39,017 bases of DNA from T3Sed10-241 sp036796255 (GCA_036796255.1 DAIRDH010000030.1:1-39017); one strand, 5' to 3'. Shown: positions 13,012-22,971, counted from the first letter of the stretch. Made by a program: numbers and translations. The notes: generated by a model from the letters alone, not told the origin.

Positions 13012-15804
13012 ATGAGTAGCCCCGAAAAAAACCTTTATCTGCTTGATGCCTATGCCTTGATATACAGGGCGTACTATGCATTCATACGCAACCCTCGCGT
13101 GAATTCTAAAGGGCTGAATACCTCGGCCATGTTTGGCTTTACCAACACCCTCATGGATGTCATCAACAATTACAGCCCCACCCACATCGCCGTGGCTTTT
13201 GACATATCGGGGCCCACTTTTCGCAATGACGTATTTCCGGCCTACAAAGCCAATAGGGAGGAAACGCCTGACGACATTAAGATTTCCATCCCCTACGTCA
13301 AAAAGATCATTGAGGGCTTTAAAATACCCATCATGGAAAAGGAAGGCTACGAAGCGGATGACATCATAGGCACCATAGCGAAAAAAGCTGCAAGCGAAGG
13401 TTTTAATGTATTTATGGTGACCCCCGACAAGGATTTTGGGCAATTGGTTACGGACCGCATCAAAATTTTAAAACCCAGCCGTCAGGGGAATGGCAATGAG
13501 ATATGGGGCGTGAAGGAAGTCATCGAGCGCTTTGGAATCCAGCGCACCGAGCAAGTGATTGATATGCTTGGCCTATGGGGCGACAGCGTGGATAATATAC
13601 CTGGCATACCCGGCGTAGGAGAAAAAACTGCGCAAAAGCTGCTCGCGGATTACGACAGCGTAGAGGGCCTCATCGCCCATGCCGACGAGCTCAAAGGCAA
13701 ATTGAAAGACAAGGTGAAAGAGCACAGCGAGCAAGCCTTGCTTTCCAAATCGCTCGCTACCATTGATTGCAATGCTCCTGTGGAGTTTGATCCGGTGGCT
13801 ATTGAGCTCGAAGCGCCGGATAAGGAACGACTTCGCGAAATATTTACAGAACTGGAGTTTCGCACCCTTTCTGAGCGCATTCTGGGTGAAAAAGTGCAGC
13901 AAGCAGTTACCGGAAATGGGCAAATGGATCTTTTTGGCGGAAACCAGGAAACCACAACCGCAAGCGCTGAATTGGGCATCGAAAAGATGGAGCGTTACGA
14001 CCCTGCAAGCATCGTTTACAAAATCATCGAAACCAAAGACAAGCGCAGCACTTTCGTACGGGATTTGCTGAAGCAGAAGGCTGTGTGCTTTGACACTGAG
14101 ACCACCTCAGTGGATGCCAACATCGCTGAACTGGTGGGACTTTCCTTTTCATGGAAAGCTGGTGAGGCATACTATGTTCCGCTGCCCGAAAATCCGAAAG
14201 CGGCCCAATTCATTCTCAAGGATTTCGAACCTTTCTTTAGCAATGAGAACATCCTGAAAATTGGCCATAACCTCAAATATGACATCACGGTGCTGCATTG
14301 GGCCGGCGTGGAGGTCAAAGGCCCACACTTTGACACCATGCTGGCGCACTACCTCATACAGCCCGACATGAAACACGGCATGGACGAGCTGGCAGAGACT
14401 TACCTCGGCTACAGGCCCATCAGCATTGAAAGCCTTATCGGCAAAAAGGGCAAAGACCAACAGAGCATGCGCGATGTGGCCCTGGAAGAAATTGCCCCTT
14501 ACGCCAGCGAAGATGCCGACATCACCTTCAGGTTGTACCAACTTTTTGAAAAGAAAATATCCGAGGAGCCCTGGCTCAAAGGCTTATTTTACGACATCGA
14601 AATGCCCCTGATGCCTGTGCTTGCCAAAATGGAAGCCCATGGTGTGAGCATTGACCTGGAGGCGCTTGCGCAAATATCCAAATCGCTCGCAGCTGAGGCC
14701 GATACCCTCGAGACCGAAATCTATGAGCTGGCAGGAAAAAAGTTTAACATTGGCAGCCCCAAGCAGCTCGGCATCATACTTTTCGAAGAACTTAAAATTG
14801 ATGAGAAGCCCAAGAAAACCAAATCCGGGCAATACTCCACCAATGAGGAGACGCTGCTCAGGTACGCTGACAATCCAATTGTGGGCAAATTGCTCGATTT
14901 CAGGCAAATATCGAAGCTAAAAAGCACCTATGTGGACAGCCTTCCCAACCTGGTAAACGACCGTGACCAGCGCGTGCACACTACTTATATGCAGGCAGTG
15001 GCGGCTACAGGCAGGCTCAGTTCGCAGAATCCCAACCTTCAAAACATCCCAATTCGTACCGCACGCGGACGTGAAGTGCGCAAGGCCTTCATACCACGGG
15101 ATGCGGACCACGTGCTGCTCGCAGCCGACTACTCGCAAATCGAATTGCGCATCATGGCCGAGCTCAGCAGCGATGCTGGCATGCTTGAGGCTTTCAATAC
15201 GGGCGAAGACATCCACTCGGCCACTGCATCACGCGTATTTGGCGTAAAGCCAGAAGAAGTAAGCCGCGAAATGCGAAGCAAAGCGAAGGTGGTAAATTTT
15301 GGAATCATTTACGGCATCTCAGCATTTGGCTTGTCGCAGCGCATCAGCGTATCGCGGGGCGAAGCAGCAGAACTGATCGACAACTACTTCAAGCAATACC
15401 CAGGTGTGAAGGCTTATATGGACCACAGCATTGAAGTGGCGAGGAGCAAGGGCTTTGTGGAAACCATCATGAGGCGCCGACGTTACCTCCCCGACATCAC
15501 CAGCAGGAATGCTACAGTGCGCGGATTTGCCGAAAGGAATGCCATCAACGCTCCTATTCAGGGATCGGCTGCCGACATGATCAAGCTAGCCATGATCAAA
15601 ATTGGCGAAGCGCTCGAAAAGGACAAGTACCGCTCAAAAATGATACTTCAGGTGCACGATGAATTGGTATTTGAGGCGCACAGAGATGAACTTAATGCAC
15701 TTAAAGTGATGGTTGAGGAAAAAATGCGCACAGCCATGCCCGCCCTCAAGGTGCCTATCAAGGTCGATATGGATACCGGAAACAATTGGCTCGAGGCCCA
15801 TTAA
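13012..15804 (+). CDS. polA: DNA polymerase I
   Basis: The protein has 930 residues and three complete domains. The 5'-3' nuclease (about 1-300) starts LLDAYALIYRAYYA and keeps the acidic residues in EADDIIGTI and TPDKDFGQL plus the helix-hairpin-helix IPGIPGVGEKTA. The 3'-5' proofreading exonuclease (about 340-530) keeps FDTETT, GHNLKYD and YASEDAD, so it is probably active, unlike in many Gram-positives. The polymerase domain (about 550-930) keeps DYSQIELR with Asp706, VNFGIIYGISAFG in the O-helix and HDE at 882-884. It acts in Okazaki fragment maturation and repair. The start at ATG 13012 fits the family. Confidence 0.98.
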   Translation: MSSPEKNLYLLDAYALIYRAYYAFIRNPRVNSKGLNTSAMFGFTNTLMDVINNYSPTHIAVAFDISGPTFRNDVFPAYKANREETPDDIKISIPYVKKIIEGFKIPIMEKEGYEADDIIGTIAKKAASEGFNVFMVTPDKDFGQLVTDRIKILKPSRQGNGNEIWGVKEVIERFGIQRTEQVIDMLGLWGDSVDNIPGIPGVGEKTAQKLLADYDSVEGLIAHADELKGKLKDKVKEHSEQALLSKSLATIDCNAPVEFDPVAIELEAPDKERLREIFTELEFRTLSERILGEKVQQAVTGNGQMDLFGGNQETTTASAELGIEKMERYDPASIVYKIIETKDKRSTFVRDLLKQKAVCFDTETTSVDANIAELVGLSFSWKAGEAYYVPLPENPKAAQFILKDFEPFFSNENILKIGHNLKYDITVLHWAGVEVKGPHFDTMLAHYLIQPDMKHGMDELAETYLGYRPISIESLIGKKGKDQQSMRDVALEEIAPYASEDADITFRLYQLFEKKISEEPWLKGLFYDIEMPLMPVLAKMEAHGVSIDLEALAQISKSLAAEADTLETEIYELAGKKFNIGSPKQLGIILFEELKIDEKPKKTKSGQYSTNEETLLRYADNPIVGKLLDFRQISKLKSTYVDSLPNLVNDRDQRVHTTYMQAVAATGRLSSQNPNLQNIPIRTARGREVRKAFIPRDADHVLLAADYSQIELRIMAELSSDAGMLEAFNTGEDIHSATASRVFGVKPEEVSREMRSKAKVVNFGIIYGISAFGLSQRISVSRGEAAELIDNYFKQYPGVKAYMDHSIEVARSKGFVETIMRRRRYLPDITSRNATVRGFAERNAINAPIQGSAADMIKLAMIKIGEALEKDKYRSKMILQVHDELVFEAHRDELNALKVMVEEKMRTAMPALKVPIKVDMDTGNNWLEAH

Positions 15805-15914
15805 ACCCTGATTTCTTTTCCGTAACATTTTTACGTTAATTGGCGTATGAATTGTCTAACAATGGATTGTTGAATCTTGGCGTCCATTGATATTCTACAC
15901 AAGTCCGACAGAAC

Positions 15915-15922
15915 TAAATTTG
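15915..15922 (+). promoter_or_regulatory. -7 promoter element upstream of the lipoprotein-like gene
   Basis: TAAATTTG is an exact TAnnTTTG, 17 nt upstream of the ATG at 15940. A TTG at 15887-15889 precedes it with a 25-nt spacer, longer than the usual 19-21. Confidence 0.45.
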
Positions 15923-15939
15923 TTAGAAATCAGTAATCA

Positions 15940-16863
15940 ATGAAAATGGAAATGAGGATGTCTAAATTGGGAGTGTTCCTGATCGCGGGTTCAGTATTCT
16001 TTTTGGTGCGCTGCGGAGAGGCCCCAAGTGGCGACTCAGCCATCACAGACACCACCGATAGCATAGCGGGCGACAGCTCAGACAAGCTACAAACCGCTAA
16101 TCAAGTCAAGACAGTCTTCAAAGCATTGCCATCGCCTATGGAAATGGCTTCAATGCTCAAAAAGAGTGGCGCTCAATACGATGCATCCATGCTCAACGAC
16201 GTAAAGAAGGTGAACAGCTACAATACAGCGAGGAGCCAGGCCCTTAATCTGGGCATCTACGGTGCCAACCTGAGCTATACCAGCGTGTTTAATCAAAATC
16301 AGGAAAGCATCATCTACCTCTCTTGTGCCAAGAAATTGGCCGACAACCTGGGAGTGTCGAAAGCATTTGATGAAGAGACCATTGAGCGTATGGAGTCAAA
16401 CATTGACAACCGCGACTCACTGCTCAACATCGTATCAGAAGCCTACTACATGCTCGATGCCTACCTGAAAGAAAACGACCGCGAACACATCTCAGCGCTT
16501 GTGGTTGCAGCAGGTTGGATCGAAGGTCTGCACATCTCCACCTCAGTGGCCAGAGGCAGCAGCCAGCCATCCGAAGAACTTGTGACACGTATTGCCGATC
16601 AGAAAATATCCTTGAAAAACCTGCTTGAAATGGTTGAAGCGTACAATACGGACAAGCAGATCGAAGAGGTGTACCAAGACCTGGTAACGCTCCAAAACAT
16701 CTTCAATGAAGTGGTTGTAATCACAAAAGGCGATTCTGGTGTAGCCGAAGGCAGCGATGGTGTGGCCACAATAGGCGCCAAGACCAAAACGCAAATCAAA
16801 CCAGAAGGTATTAAAATGATACACGACGCCGTGGTGGAAATTCGCACGCGCTACATCAGTTAA
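15940..16863 (+). CDS. Uncharacterised lipoprotein-like envelope protein
   Basis: I do not recognise a named family. The protein has 307 residues with a hydrophobic N-terminal segment (about 9-24) ending FFLVRC; Cys25 could be lipidated, although Arg before the cysteine is atypical for a lipobox. A low-complexity acidic Ser/Thr/Asp linker (about 27-50) follows, then an almost entirely helical domain (about 55-300) with conserved-looking stretches such as YNTARSQALNLGIYGANLSY and AAGWIEGLHIST. Similar helical lipoproteins occur in Bacteroidota without known function. Three ATGs lie close together (residues 1, 3 and 7), so the exact start is uncertain. The gene is 10 nt upstream of another exported protein gene, so they probably form an operon. 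Confidence 0.65.
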   Translation: MKMEMRMSKLGVFLIAGSVFFLVRCGEAPSGDSAITDTTDSIAGDSSDKLQTANQVKTVFKALPSPMEMASMLKKSGAQYDASMLNDVKKVNSYNTARSQALNLGIYGANLSYTSVFNQNQESIIYLSCAKKLADNLGVSKAFDEETIERMESNIDNRDSLLNIVSEAYYMLDAYLKENDREHISALVVAAGWIEGLHISTSVARGSSQPSEELVTRIADQKISLKNLLEMVEAYNTDKQIEEVYQDLVTLQNIFNEVVVITKGDSGVAEGSDGVATIGAKTKTQIKPEGIKMIHDAVVEIRTRYIS

Positions 16864-16873
16864 TCAATAGAAT

Positions 16874-17308
16874 ATGAAACTGTTTTACCCCCTTATTCTT
16901 GCTGCAGTTGTAATGTGCTCAGGCCAGGCTTATGGCCAGTGTCGCACTTTCGTAAAAAACAACTGTGGCGAAGCCATGACTGGCTACATCACCAGTGAGA
17001 ACTTTAACTCTGCACGCCTTATGGCAGGCGACGAAGCAGAACTCAACATGACCTTCACCGGTGGTGAGGAGTACCGACTGCTCTTGTGCCACCAGCCCAT
17101 TTTGGAATATATTGAATTTCAGATTCTCGACACAGACAAAAATGTGTTGTTTGATAACCGCGAACACGAATTGGTCGATCACTTCGACTTCCGTGTGCCT
17201 GGCACCCAAGAACTAATTGTTCAAGTCAAAGTAGCTGAAGGCAAAAACAAAACCCTGGCTTCACAAGGCTGCGTAGCCATCCTTGTAGGAAAGAAAGTCG
17301 CGCAGTAA
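16874..17308 (+). CDS. Uncharacterised exported protein
   Basis: The family is not recognised. The protein has 144 residues with a signal peptide (about 1-21, MKLFYPLILAAVVMCSGQAYG), then a mature domain of about 120 residues that looks mostly beta. Four cysteines remain in the mature part (CRTF, NNCGEA, LLCHQP, QGCVAI), which could form two disulfides in the periplasm. It follows the lipoprotein-like gene by only 10 nt, so the two products probably work together in the envelope. It is convergent with the M43 protease gene, whose stop is 24 nt further on. Confidence 0.65.
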   Translation: MKLFYPLILAAVVMCSGQAYGQCRTFVKNNCGEAMTGYITSENFNSARLMAGDEAELNMTFTGGEEYRLLLCHQPILEYIEFQILDTDKNVLFDNREHELVDHFDFRVPGTQELIVQVKVAEGKNKTLASQGCVAILVGKKVAQ

Positions 17309-17331
17309 ACTCCCGTCTTCTCGTTTCTCTT

Positions 17332-19464
17332 TTATCTTGCAGCAGCCTTGACAATCCTCACCGTGCGCGGGGGTAAAAGTGCCGATTGAATAATTGCAAT
17401 ATAAACGCCCGGCGATACCTGATCCATTTGGACGGTATGTTCGTGGATTCCACTGCCGAGTGTGCCCTGATACAATTGTGCGGTGTGGCGGCCTGAAACG
17501 TCGTAAAGGTCAATGCTGGTGTGCCCTGAAGCAGATTGTGTTTCCCATCTCAGACTCATTTCGCTGGTACTGGGATTTGGCCACACTGAGATACCACTTG
17601 CGATTCCTTCAACCCTATCATCAGCGCTTAAGGTTACTCCATCAATCAGATTGATGTCGTCGAGGTAAATGTTGTTGCCATTGCCACTGACAAACTCAAA
17701 CTTTAGGCGAAAGCCATCAGTTTGAAATGAGGACGTCATGTTGCTGATCACAACTTCACGCCAGTCTTGCGGCCCCGATGGCACAAACACGCCATTATGC
17801 AATTCCGAAACTGTAGGCAGCTGATTGGTGTTAATGGTGCGGCGAATACTCCAATTGGTATCGCAAGACCTCTTTGCCCATATCAAAAGCATATCTTCAT
17901 CTTCATCGGTCCTTTGGGCGTGCGCATATTTAAAAGAGAGGCTTAGAGGTCCTAAAGTATTCGCTGCTGCAAAAGTCTCACTTTCAAATACCGATATGGT
18001 GCCTGAGGCCATGCCATAATTGGCCACCATTGCCGACTTCGCTCCTGAGATTGCCGCCTGGGTGGTAATCTCCCATGGCACTTCACCGCCCCGGTTTTGC
18101 TTGAACCACACCTGATCATTCACGCCTTCGAAAGTAAAGTAGTCTTCAAATCCCTCGCTGTGTGGAAGCTGGTTTTCGGCTTCACCAATCACCTTCACGA
18201 GTTTTGTCTTCACTTCCGTAAGTTGGGAACTGCCATCACTTACGAGCAATCCCGCAGAGTACCAACCCGGCTGAGAGTAGGTAACCACAGGATTTTCTTC
18301 ATTGGAAACTCCTGGACTGCCCCCCTCAAATATCCAGGTTCTCGATGTGATGTTTGAGAAAGATTCATCAAAATACTGAACAGATTCTCCAGCACAGATA
18401 AGGTGCTTATCTACGCCGTACTTTGCGTCGCAAAACACGTCTTCTTCCATAAGCACACCTGTTTCTATCAGGTTGTCCATTTGCCACAGATTGAAGCGGC
18501 TTGCCACTTCTGATTCCAACGCGGCAAGCATGCGTTCCTTTTGCCCGAGGGTGAACATCTTGCTGCAGAAAGAATACTCCATGTAGTTTTCAACATTGTC
18601 AAGGGATCCGCAAGATTCTCCATTTACATTGCACGATACCCATCCTTTGGTATTCGGGGTGTCTTCAATGCCATCATCAAGGTCGCAATTGCTGTCAAGG
18701 TCGGGCTGATTGGTGCTGCCCCAAAGGTGCGGCAGATCGATCCAGTGCCCCACTTCATGCGACATGGTATGCGACCGCATAGGGCTGGAGGTTCCTATGG
18801 CTCCCACATAATCGGCACGGCTTACAATCCCGTCATTGACCAATCCAAAACCTCCGGCAAGGCTTGAAGGATAATATGTGTATGCGGCAGCTCCACTTGC
18901 AATAGTGCGGCATACCCAAATATTGAGATATTTTGAGCGGTCCCAAATAGGCGAAACCAGCTTGAGGTTATTGCCCCCTTGGTTTGTCAAGGGACTGGCC
19001 TTTCTCACAATACCATTGGTGCAATTGCCCTCTGGATCTATTTTGGCAAGACGAAATTCGATTCCTACATCAGCAACAATATCCGCGAATTCGGCAGCTA
19101 CATTGGCAGCGCCGGCATTGGTCGCGGTAAAATCTTCATTGAGTACACGTATACAATCCTCAATCTGATCAGTAGAGATGTTTTCATCGCCGTAATTGTG
19201 GATAATGTGAAATACCACCGGGATAATGTAAGGGTCCCCATCCCTGTTTTGACCGCGCATTTTTCTGCTTTCACGGGCGCTTTCCAAAACAGACCGGTAG
19301 TAAGCGTCCTCAGCACGCATTTGAGGATGTTCCTCAAAAAGCGATTCTTGCGCTTCGGTGGTATGGCATTTTACGTGCAGCTGTCTGCCATATTCATCAT
19401 ACTCCTGACCTTGGGCAATAGCAATGCTTAAAGTAGCCAATACCGACGCACAAATCCTCCTCAT
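17332..19464 (-). CDS. Secreted M43-family metalloprotease with PKD domain and type IX sorting domain
   Basis: The protein has 710 residues. A signal peptide (about 1-19) is followed by a propeptide and an M43 (pappalysin/cytophagalysin-like) catalytic domain from about 80 to 340. The metzincin zinc site is HEVGHWIDLPH with His236, Glu237, His240 and His246, and a Met-turn candidate is NYMEYSFC. A PKD-like domain (about 375-430, YFDESFSNITSRTWIFEGG) and a beta-rich region (about 455-620) follow. The last 75 residues (VWPNPSTSEMSLRWE through GVYIAIIQ) form a type IX secretion C-terminal sorting domain, so the enzyme should be exported across the outer membrane and anchored or released. It is a close paralogue of the gene 27 nt upstream. 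Confidence 0.9.
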   Translation of the reverse strand: MRRICASVLATLSIAIAQGQEYDEYGRQLHVKCHTTEAQESLFEEHPQMRAEDAYYRSVLESARESRKMRGQNRDGDPYIIPVVFHIIHNYGDENISTDQIEDCIRVLNEDFTATNAGAANVAAEFADIVADVGIEFRLAKIDPEGNCTNGIVRKASPLTNQGGNNLKLVSPIWDRSKYLNIWVCRTIASGAAAYTYYPSSLAGGFGLVNDGIVSRADYVGAIGTSSPMRSHTMSHEVGHWIDLPHLWGSTNQPDLDSNCDLDDGIEDTPNTKGWVSCNVNGESCGSLDNVENYMEYSFCSKMFTLGQKERMLAALESEVASRFNLWQMDNLIETGVLMEEDVFCDAKYGVDKHLICAGESVQYFDESFSNITSRTWIFEGGSPGVSNEENPVVTYSQPGWYSAGLLVSDGSSQLTEVKTKLVKVIGEAENQLPHSEGFEDYFTFEGVNDQVWFKQNRGGEVPWEITTQAAISGAKSAMVANYGMASGTISVFESETFAAANTLGPLSLSFKYAHAQRTDEDEDMLLIWAKRSCDTNWSIRRTINTNQLPTVSELHNGVFVPSGPQDWREVVISNMTSSFQTDGFRLKFEFVSGNGNNIYLDDINLIDGVTLSADDRVEGIASGISVWPNPSTSEMSLRWETQSASGHTSIDLYDVSGRHTAQLYQGTLGSGIHEHTVQMDQVSPGVYIAIIQSALLPPRTVRIVKAAAR

Positions 19465-19491
19465 CTACAGTCAATTATTTGAATAAACACC

Positions 19492-21618
19492 TTAGTGAAC
19501 CATAAGTTTTTGTACTCCCGCTTCACCGTTTGCTGTAAAGCGTACAAAATAAACCCCCGGCGATAATTGATTTACATCAAACTGGTACACATGCGTTCCA
19601 GATGACTTGTCGGCTGAGAAAAGTGTTTGCATCAGCCTACCTGATACATCGATCAAGTCGACATTCACCTTTGCTTGCTTGGCGAGGCTGTATTCCAGTG
19701 TGGTTACATTGCTCGCTGGGTTTGGGAAAAGTTTTACCTGATCAGTAATAAGATACTCATTGGCGCTGAGGGTTGCAGGATCATAAACATTGATATCATC
19801 TATGAAAATATTGTTTCCACTGAAACTTGTAAATTCAAAACGCGCCTGGAATTCAGGGTTAAGAAACGTAGAAGTTACACTGGCTATTTCCACCTCGGCC
19901 CATTGGTTTTGATTGTTGGGTACGAAAGGCTGCACCACATTGGCAGGGACCGTTGGTAAATCGTCCATTAGAATGGTTCGCCTGAGAAACCAAGTTTCGC
20001 CGCAGTCGCGGGTTATCCATACCCGGAGCTGATCATTTGAATTGCTATTGCGCCGTGCATGGGCATATTTAAACGTAAGTACGGCATTGTTGCCTACCAC
20101 ATTGCTCAAGTCGTATGTTGGGCTGTAAAGCCATTCCACTGCGCCATTGGTATTGAATCGGCCATTCACATAAGCGCAACTGTTACCTGAATACCCTGCA
20201 CCTTCGTAAAGCTCCCATGAACGGGTTGTTTCCTGATCAGGATCCACGGCAAACCAATTGTTGCCGGTACCAAAGGCGTTCATCCCTTCAAATGACTCAG
20301 TGAAAGGAATTTCATTTTCTCCCAAAGGTATTACACTCACGAAGCCTTCTTTGGTGAGAGAGCTGCTGCCCTGAGCATTGGAGACGGTGAGGCTTACATC
20401 ATAGGTGCCGGGCTCATCGTAAAATACAGTTGGATTCGCTTCGCTGGATGTTGCCGGACTACCTCCTTCAAACACCCACAAGTGGCTGGTAACACCGTGG
20501 AAACTCAAATCTTCAAATTCAATTTCTGCTCCCGCACAGAAAGATTGACCACTCAGTGACCTAAACTCTACTTCACAAATTTCGTCGGGCGCATTCACTC
20601 CGGTGAATAGCAAGTTACTTTCAATAAAGAGCTGATTTCGTTGAGCGATCGACGATTGTAAAGCCGCCCTCATTCTTGCTGCCTGACCTGCGGTAAACAT
20701 GCGGTAGCAATAGGCATAGTCCATAAAATTCTGAACATTGTCGAGCGTGCCACATGAGCTGCCGTTCAGGTCGCAGGAAGTCCAACCAATGGTATTCGGG
20801 GTATCTGATACGCCATCATCGCCACCACAATTGGCCAAAACGCCGGGTGTGTTTGTTTCCCCCCAGGTGTGTTCCAAATTCAACCAATGGCCTACTTCAT
20901 GGCTCAATGCATGCGAGCGCGTAGCGTTTCCGGTTCCCACCCTGCCCACATAAGGATGTGTAATATAGATGGCATCAATCTGAGCCCCGCTGAACCCATT
21001 GACGCTTGAAGGAATAAGCGTAAATCCGGCCACTCCTTGCCCAATTTGTTCACAAACGTAAACATTCATGTACCTGTTACGAGGCCAAATATCTGATACG
21101 TCAAGCAAATCGAAACCTCCAGTAAATGTGGCATCATCCTGCACGCGTACTATACCATTGGTGCAATTGCCGTTTGGATCTATCCTGGCCAGTTTGAACT
21201 CTATGTTCACATCTCCTATCACATTCTGGAAAGAAGATACTACATCTTCTATTCCTGGGGTTTGGGCATTAAAATCTTCATTCATCACCTCCACAGCTGA
21301 ATGGATTTGAGCGTCGCTGATATTCTCCTGCCCTCCAGCATGCACAATGTGAAACACTACTGGGATAGTTAAGGTCTCAGAGCTGCGTCCTGATGAAGAC
21401 AAAGCATACGCTTGCGTAAATGCCTCCAATTCTTGTTTGGCCAGTGCAGCCTCTGCGGCGGCAGCTGGATTCGCATTGAAAAATTGCTGGGTCATCTCGC
21501 TTTTAGCACAATTGAGGTGCCCAGGATCAATAAATGGTAGCCGGTTGTGCTGATGGCTTTGGCTGTATGAAAAGGAAGTGCAAAGGGAAATAAAGAACAG
21601 AATGGTTAAGGAGCGCAT
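19492..21618 (-). CDS. Secreted M43-family metalloprotease, tandem paralogue
   Basis: The protein has 708 residues with the same architecture as its downstream neighbour. It has a signal peptide (about 1-20) and an M43 catalytic domain with HEVGHWLNLEH (His240, Glu241, His244, His250). A Met-turn region NFMDYAYC, a PKD-like domain (about 370-425) and a beta-sandwich-like region follow. The type IX sorting domain at the end begins LFPNPASNVTTLEYS and finishes VQKLMVH. Shared stretches such as IPVVFHI, GNCTNGIVR and TRSHALSHEVGHW versus MRSHTMSHEVGHW show a tandem duplication, now well diverged. A TATATTTG promoter element lies upstream at 21640-21647, so the pair is probably one transcription unit. 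Confidence 0.9.
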   Translation of the reverse strand: MRSLTILFFISLCTSFSYSQSHQHNRLPFIDPGHLNCAKSEMTQQFFNANPAAAAEAALAKQELEAFTQAYALSSSGRSSETLTIPVVFHIVHAGGQENISDAQIHSAVEVMNEDFNAQTPGIEDVVSSFQNVIGDVNIEFKLARIDPNGNCTNGIVRVQDDATFTGGFDLLDVSDIWPRNRYMNVYVCEQIGQGVAGFTLIPSSVNGFSGAQIDAIYITHPYVGRVGTGNATRSHALSHEVGHWLNLEHTWGETNTPGVLANCGGDDGVSDTPNTIGWTSCDLNGSSCGTLDNVQNFMDYAYCYRMFTAGQAARMRAALQSSIAQRNQLFIESNLLFTGVNAPDEICEVEFRSLSGQSFCAGAEIEFEDLSFHGVTSHLWVFEGGSPATSSEANPTVFYDEPGTYDVSLTVSNAQGSSSLTKEGFVSVIPLGENEIPFTESFEGMNAFGTGNNWFAVDPDQETTRSWELYEGAGYSGNSCAYVNGRFNTNGAVEWLYSPTYDLSNVVGNNAVLTFKYAHARRNSNSNDQLRVWITRDCGETWFLRRTILMDDLPTVPANVVQPFVPNNQNQWAEVEIASVTSTFLNPEFQARFEFTSFSGNNIFIDDINVYDPATLSANEYLITDQVKLFPNPASNVTTLEYSLAKQAKVNVDLIDVSGRLMQTLFSADKSSGTHVYQFDVNQLSPGVYFVRFTANGEAGVQKLMVH

Positions 21619-21639
21619 CGGCAGAATTTATGTGGGTGG

Positions 21640-21647
21640 CAAATATA
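21640..21647 (-). promoter_or_regulatory. -7 promoter element of the M43 protease pair
   Basis: The minus strand reads TATATTTG (TAnnTTTG), 21 nt upstream of the ATG at 21618. A TTTG at 21675-21672 precedes it with a 24-nt spacer, a little long for a -33 element. Confidence 0.45.
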
Positions 21648-21771
21648 AGGTTTAAAAGAAGCTTGAGTCTGCAAACGATTCAAATCATTCTTGCAAACCC
21701 AAATACAAGCCGTCACTAAATAACCCTACTGTAAGTAAGAATATCGGCCACTCAAACTTGGAATCCTAAAC

Positions 21772-22917
21772 TTATACCAGAGCCTGTTCCAGATCTGCAA
21801 TCAAGTCGTCCACATCCTCAATTCCAACACTCAACCGGATGAGTGAATCTACCACACCCGACTCTCGGCGCACTTCTGCCGGTATGCTGGCGTGTGTCAT
21901 CGTGGCCGGATGGCCGATGAGGGATTCCACTCCGCCAAGCGACTCGGCGAGGCTGAAAAGCTTTGTTTTCTTAAGCACGTTTTTGGCGGCCTCCATGTTG
22001 TCACGCTTTAGCGTAAATGATACCATTCCGGTGTATCCCCGCATTTGCTTTTTGGCAATTTCGTGGCCGGGATGATCTTTCAAGCCAGGGTAATATACTT
22101 TATTGACAGCGGGATGATCTTTTAACCAATTGGCTACTTTACTGCCGTTTTCGCAATGCCTGTCCATACGCACGTGCAAGGTTTTCACACCGCGCAGTAC
22201 CAGGAAAGCATCCTGAGGGCCACAAACTGCACCTGATGAGTTTTGAATGCGGTACATTTCGGCAGCGATGGCGTCATCGTTGGTCACAAGCGCTCCCATC
22301 ACCACATCGCTGTGGCCACCGAGGTATTTGGTCACCGAATGCATCACCACGTCGGCGCCGAGATCAATGGGGTTTTGCAGGTAGGGCGTTGCAAAGGTAT
22401 TGTCCACAGCCAGCATCACTTTACCTTTTCCCTTTTTAGCTACCGCCGCCATGGCCGTGATGTCGATCACGTTCATCATGGGGTTGGTGGGGGTTTCCAC
22501 CCAAATGAGGCGGGTGTTTTCATTCATCAAGGCTTCCACCTTGGCCACGTCGTCCATGGCGGTGTAATGAAACTTGATGCCGTATTTCGCAAATATGGTA
22601 TTGAAAATTCTGTACGAACCGCCGTAAAGGTCGTGCGTACTGATCACCTCATCGCCAGGCGAAAGCATCTTCAAAAGACAGTCCATTGCCGCCAATCCGC
22701 TTCCAAAACAAGCTCCATACTTCGCGTTCTCGATGGCGGCCAGATTGGCTTCGAGTGCAGCGCGGGTCGGGTTGCCAGTTCGGGAATATTCAAAACCTTT
22801 GTGAACGCCCACACCCTCCTGAACGTAGGTAGAGGTTTGGTAAATAGGGGTCATAATGGCTCCGGTAGCTGAATCAGGCTCTACACCTGCATGTATGGCT
22901 TTAGTGGCTATTTTCAT
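21772..22917 (-). CDS. Cystathionine gamma-lyase/gamma-synthase family PLP enzyme
   Basis: The protein has 381 residues, full length for the Cys/Met metabolism PLP family. The cofactor lysine is Lys197 in SVTKYLGGHSD. The phosphate-binding region is FEYSRTGNPTR (43-52) with GSGLAAMD (72-79), and the C-terminus carries SLGGVESLIGHPATMTHAS, all typical of gamma-lyases and gamma-synthases. The family cleaves cystathionine to cysteine or makes it from an activated homoserine. The two cannot be separated reliably by eye, though the lyase is the more likely reading. As gamma-lyases also release H2S, it could feed the sulfide oxidation genes at the left end, but it is 16 kb away and there is no direct link. 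Confidence 0.9.
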   Translation of the reverse strand: MKIATKAIHAGVEPDSATGAIMTPIYQTSTYVQEGVGVHKGFEYSRTGNPTRAALEANLAAIENAKYGACFGSGLAAMDCLLKMLSPGDEVISTHDLYGGSYRIFNTIFAKYGIKFHYTAMDDVAKVEALMNENTRLIWVETPTNPMMNVIDITAMAAVAKKGKGKVMLAVDNTFATPYLQNPIDLGADVVMHSVTKYLGGHSDVVMGALVTNDDAIAAEMYRIQNSSGAVCGPQDAFLVLRGVKTLHVRMDRHCENGSKVANWLKDHPAVNKVYYPGLKDHPGHEIAKKQMRGYTGMVSFTLKRDNMEAAKNVLKKTKLFSLAESLGGVESLIGHPATMTHASIPAEVRRESGVVDSLIRLSVGIEDVDDLIADLEQALV

Positions 22918-22945
22918 AAAACTTAGTACAATTTTAATTGAGGCG

Positions 22946-22953
22946 CAAAGGTA
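22946..22953 (-). promoter_or_regulatory. -7 promoter element of the PLP enzyme gene
   Basis: The minus strand reads TACCTTTG, an exact TAnnTTTG, 28 nt upstream of the ATG at 22917 and within the 54-nt spacer after the flippase-like gene. This suggests separate transcription. Confidence 0.45.
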
Positions 22954-22971
22954 GGCATTTCGAAAAGCTCC

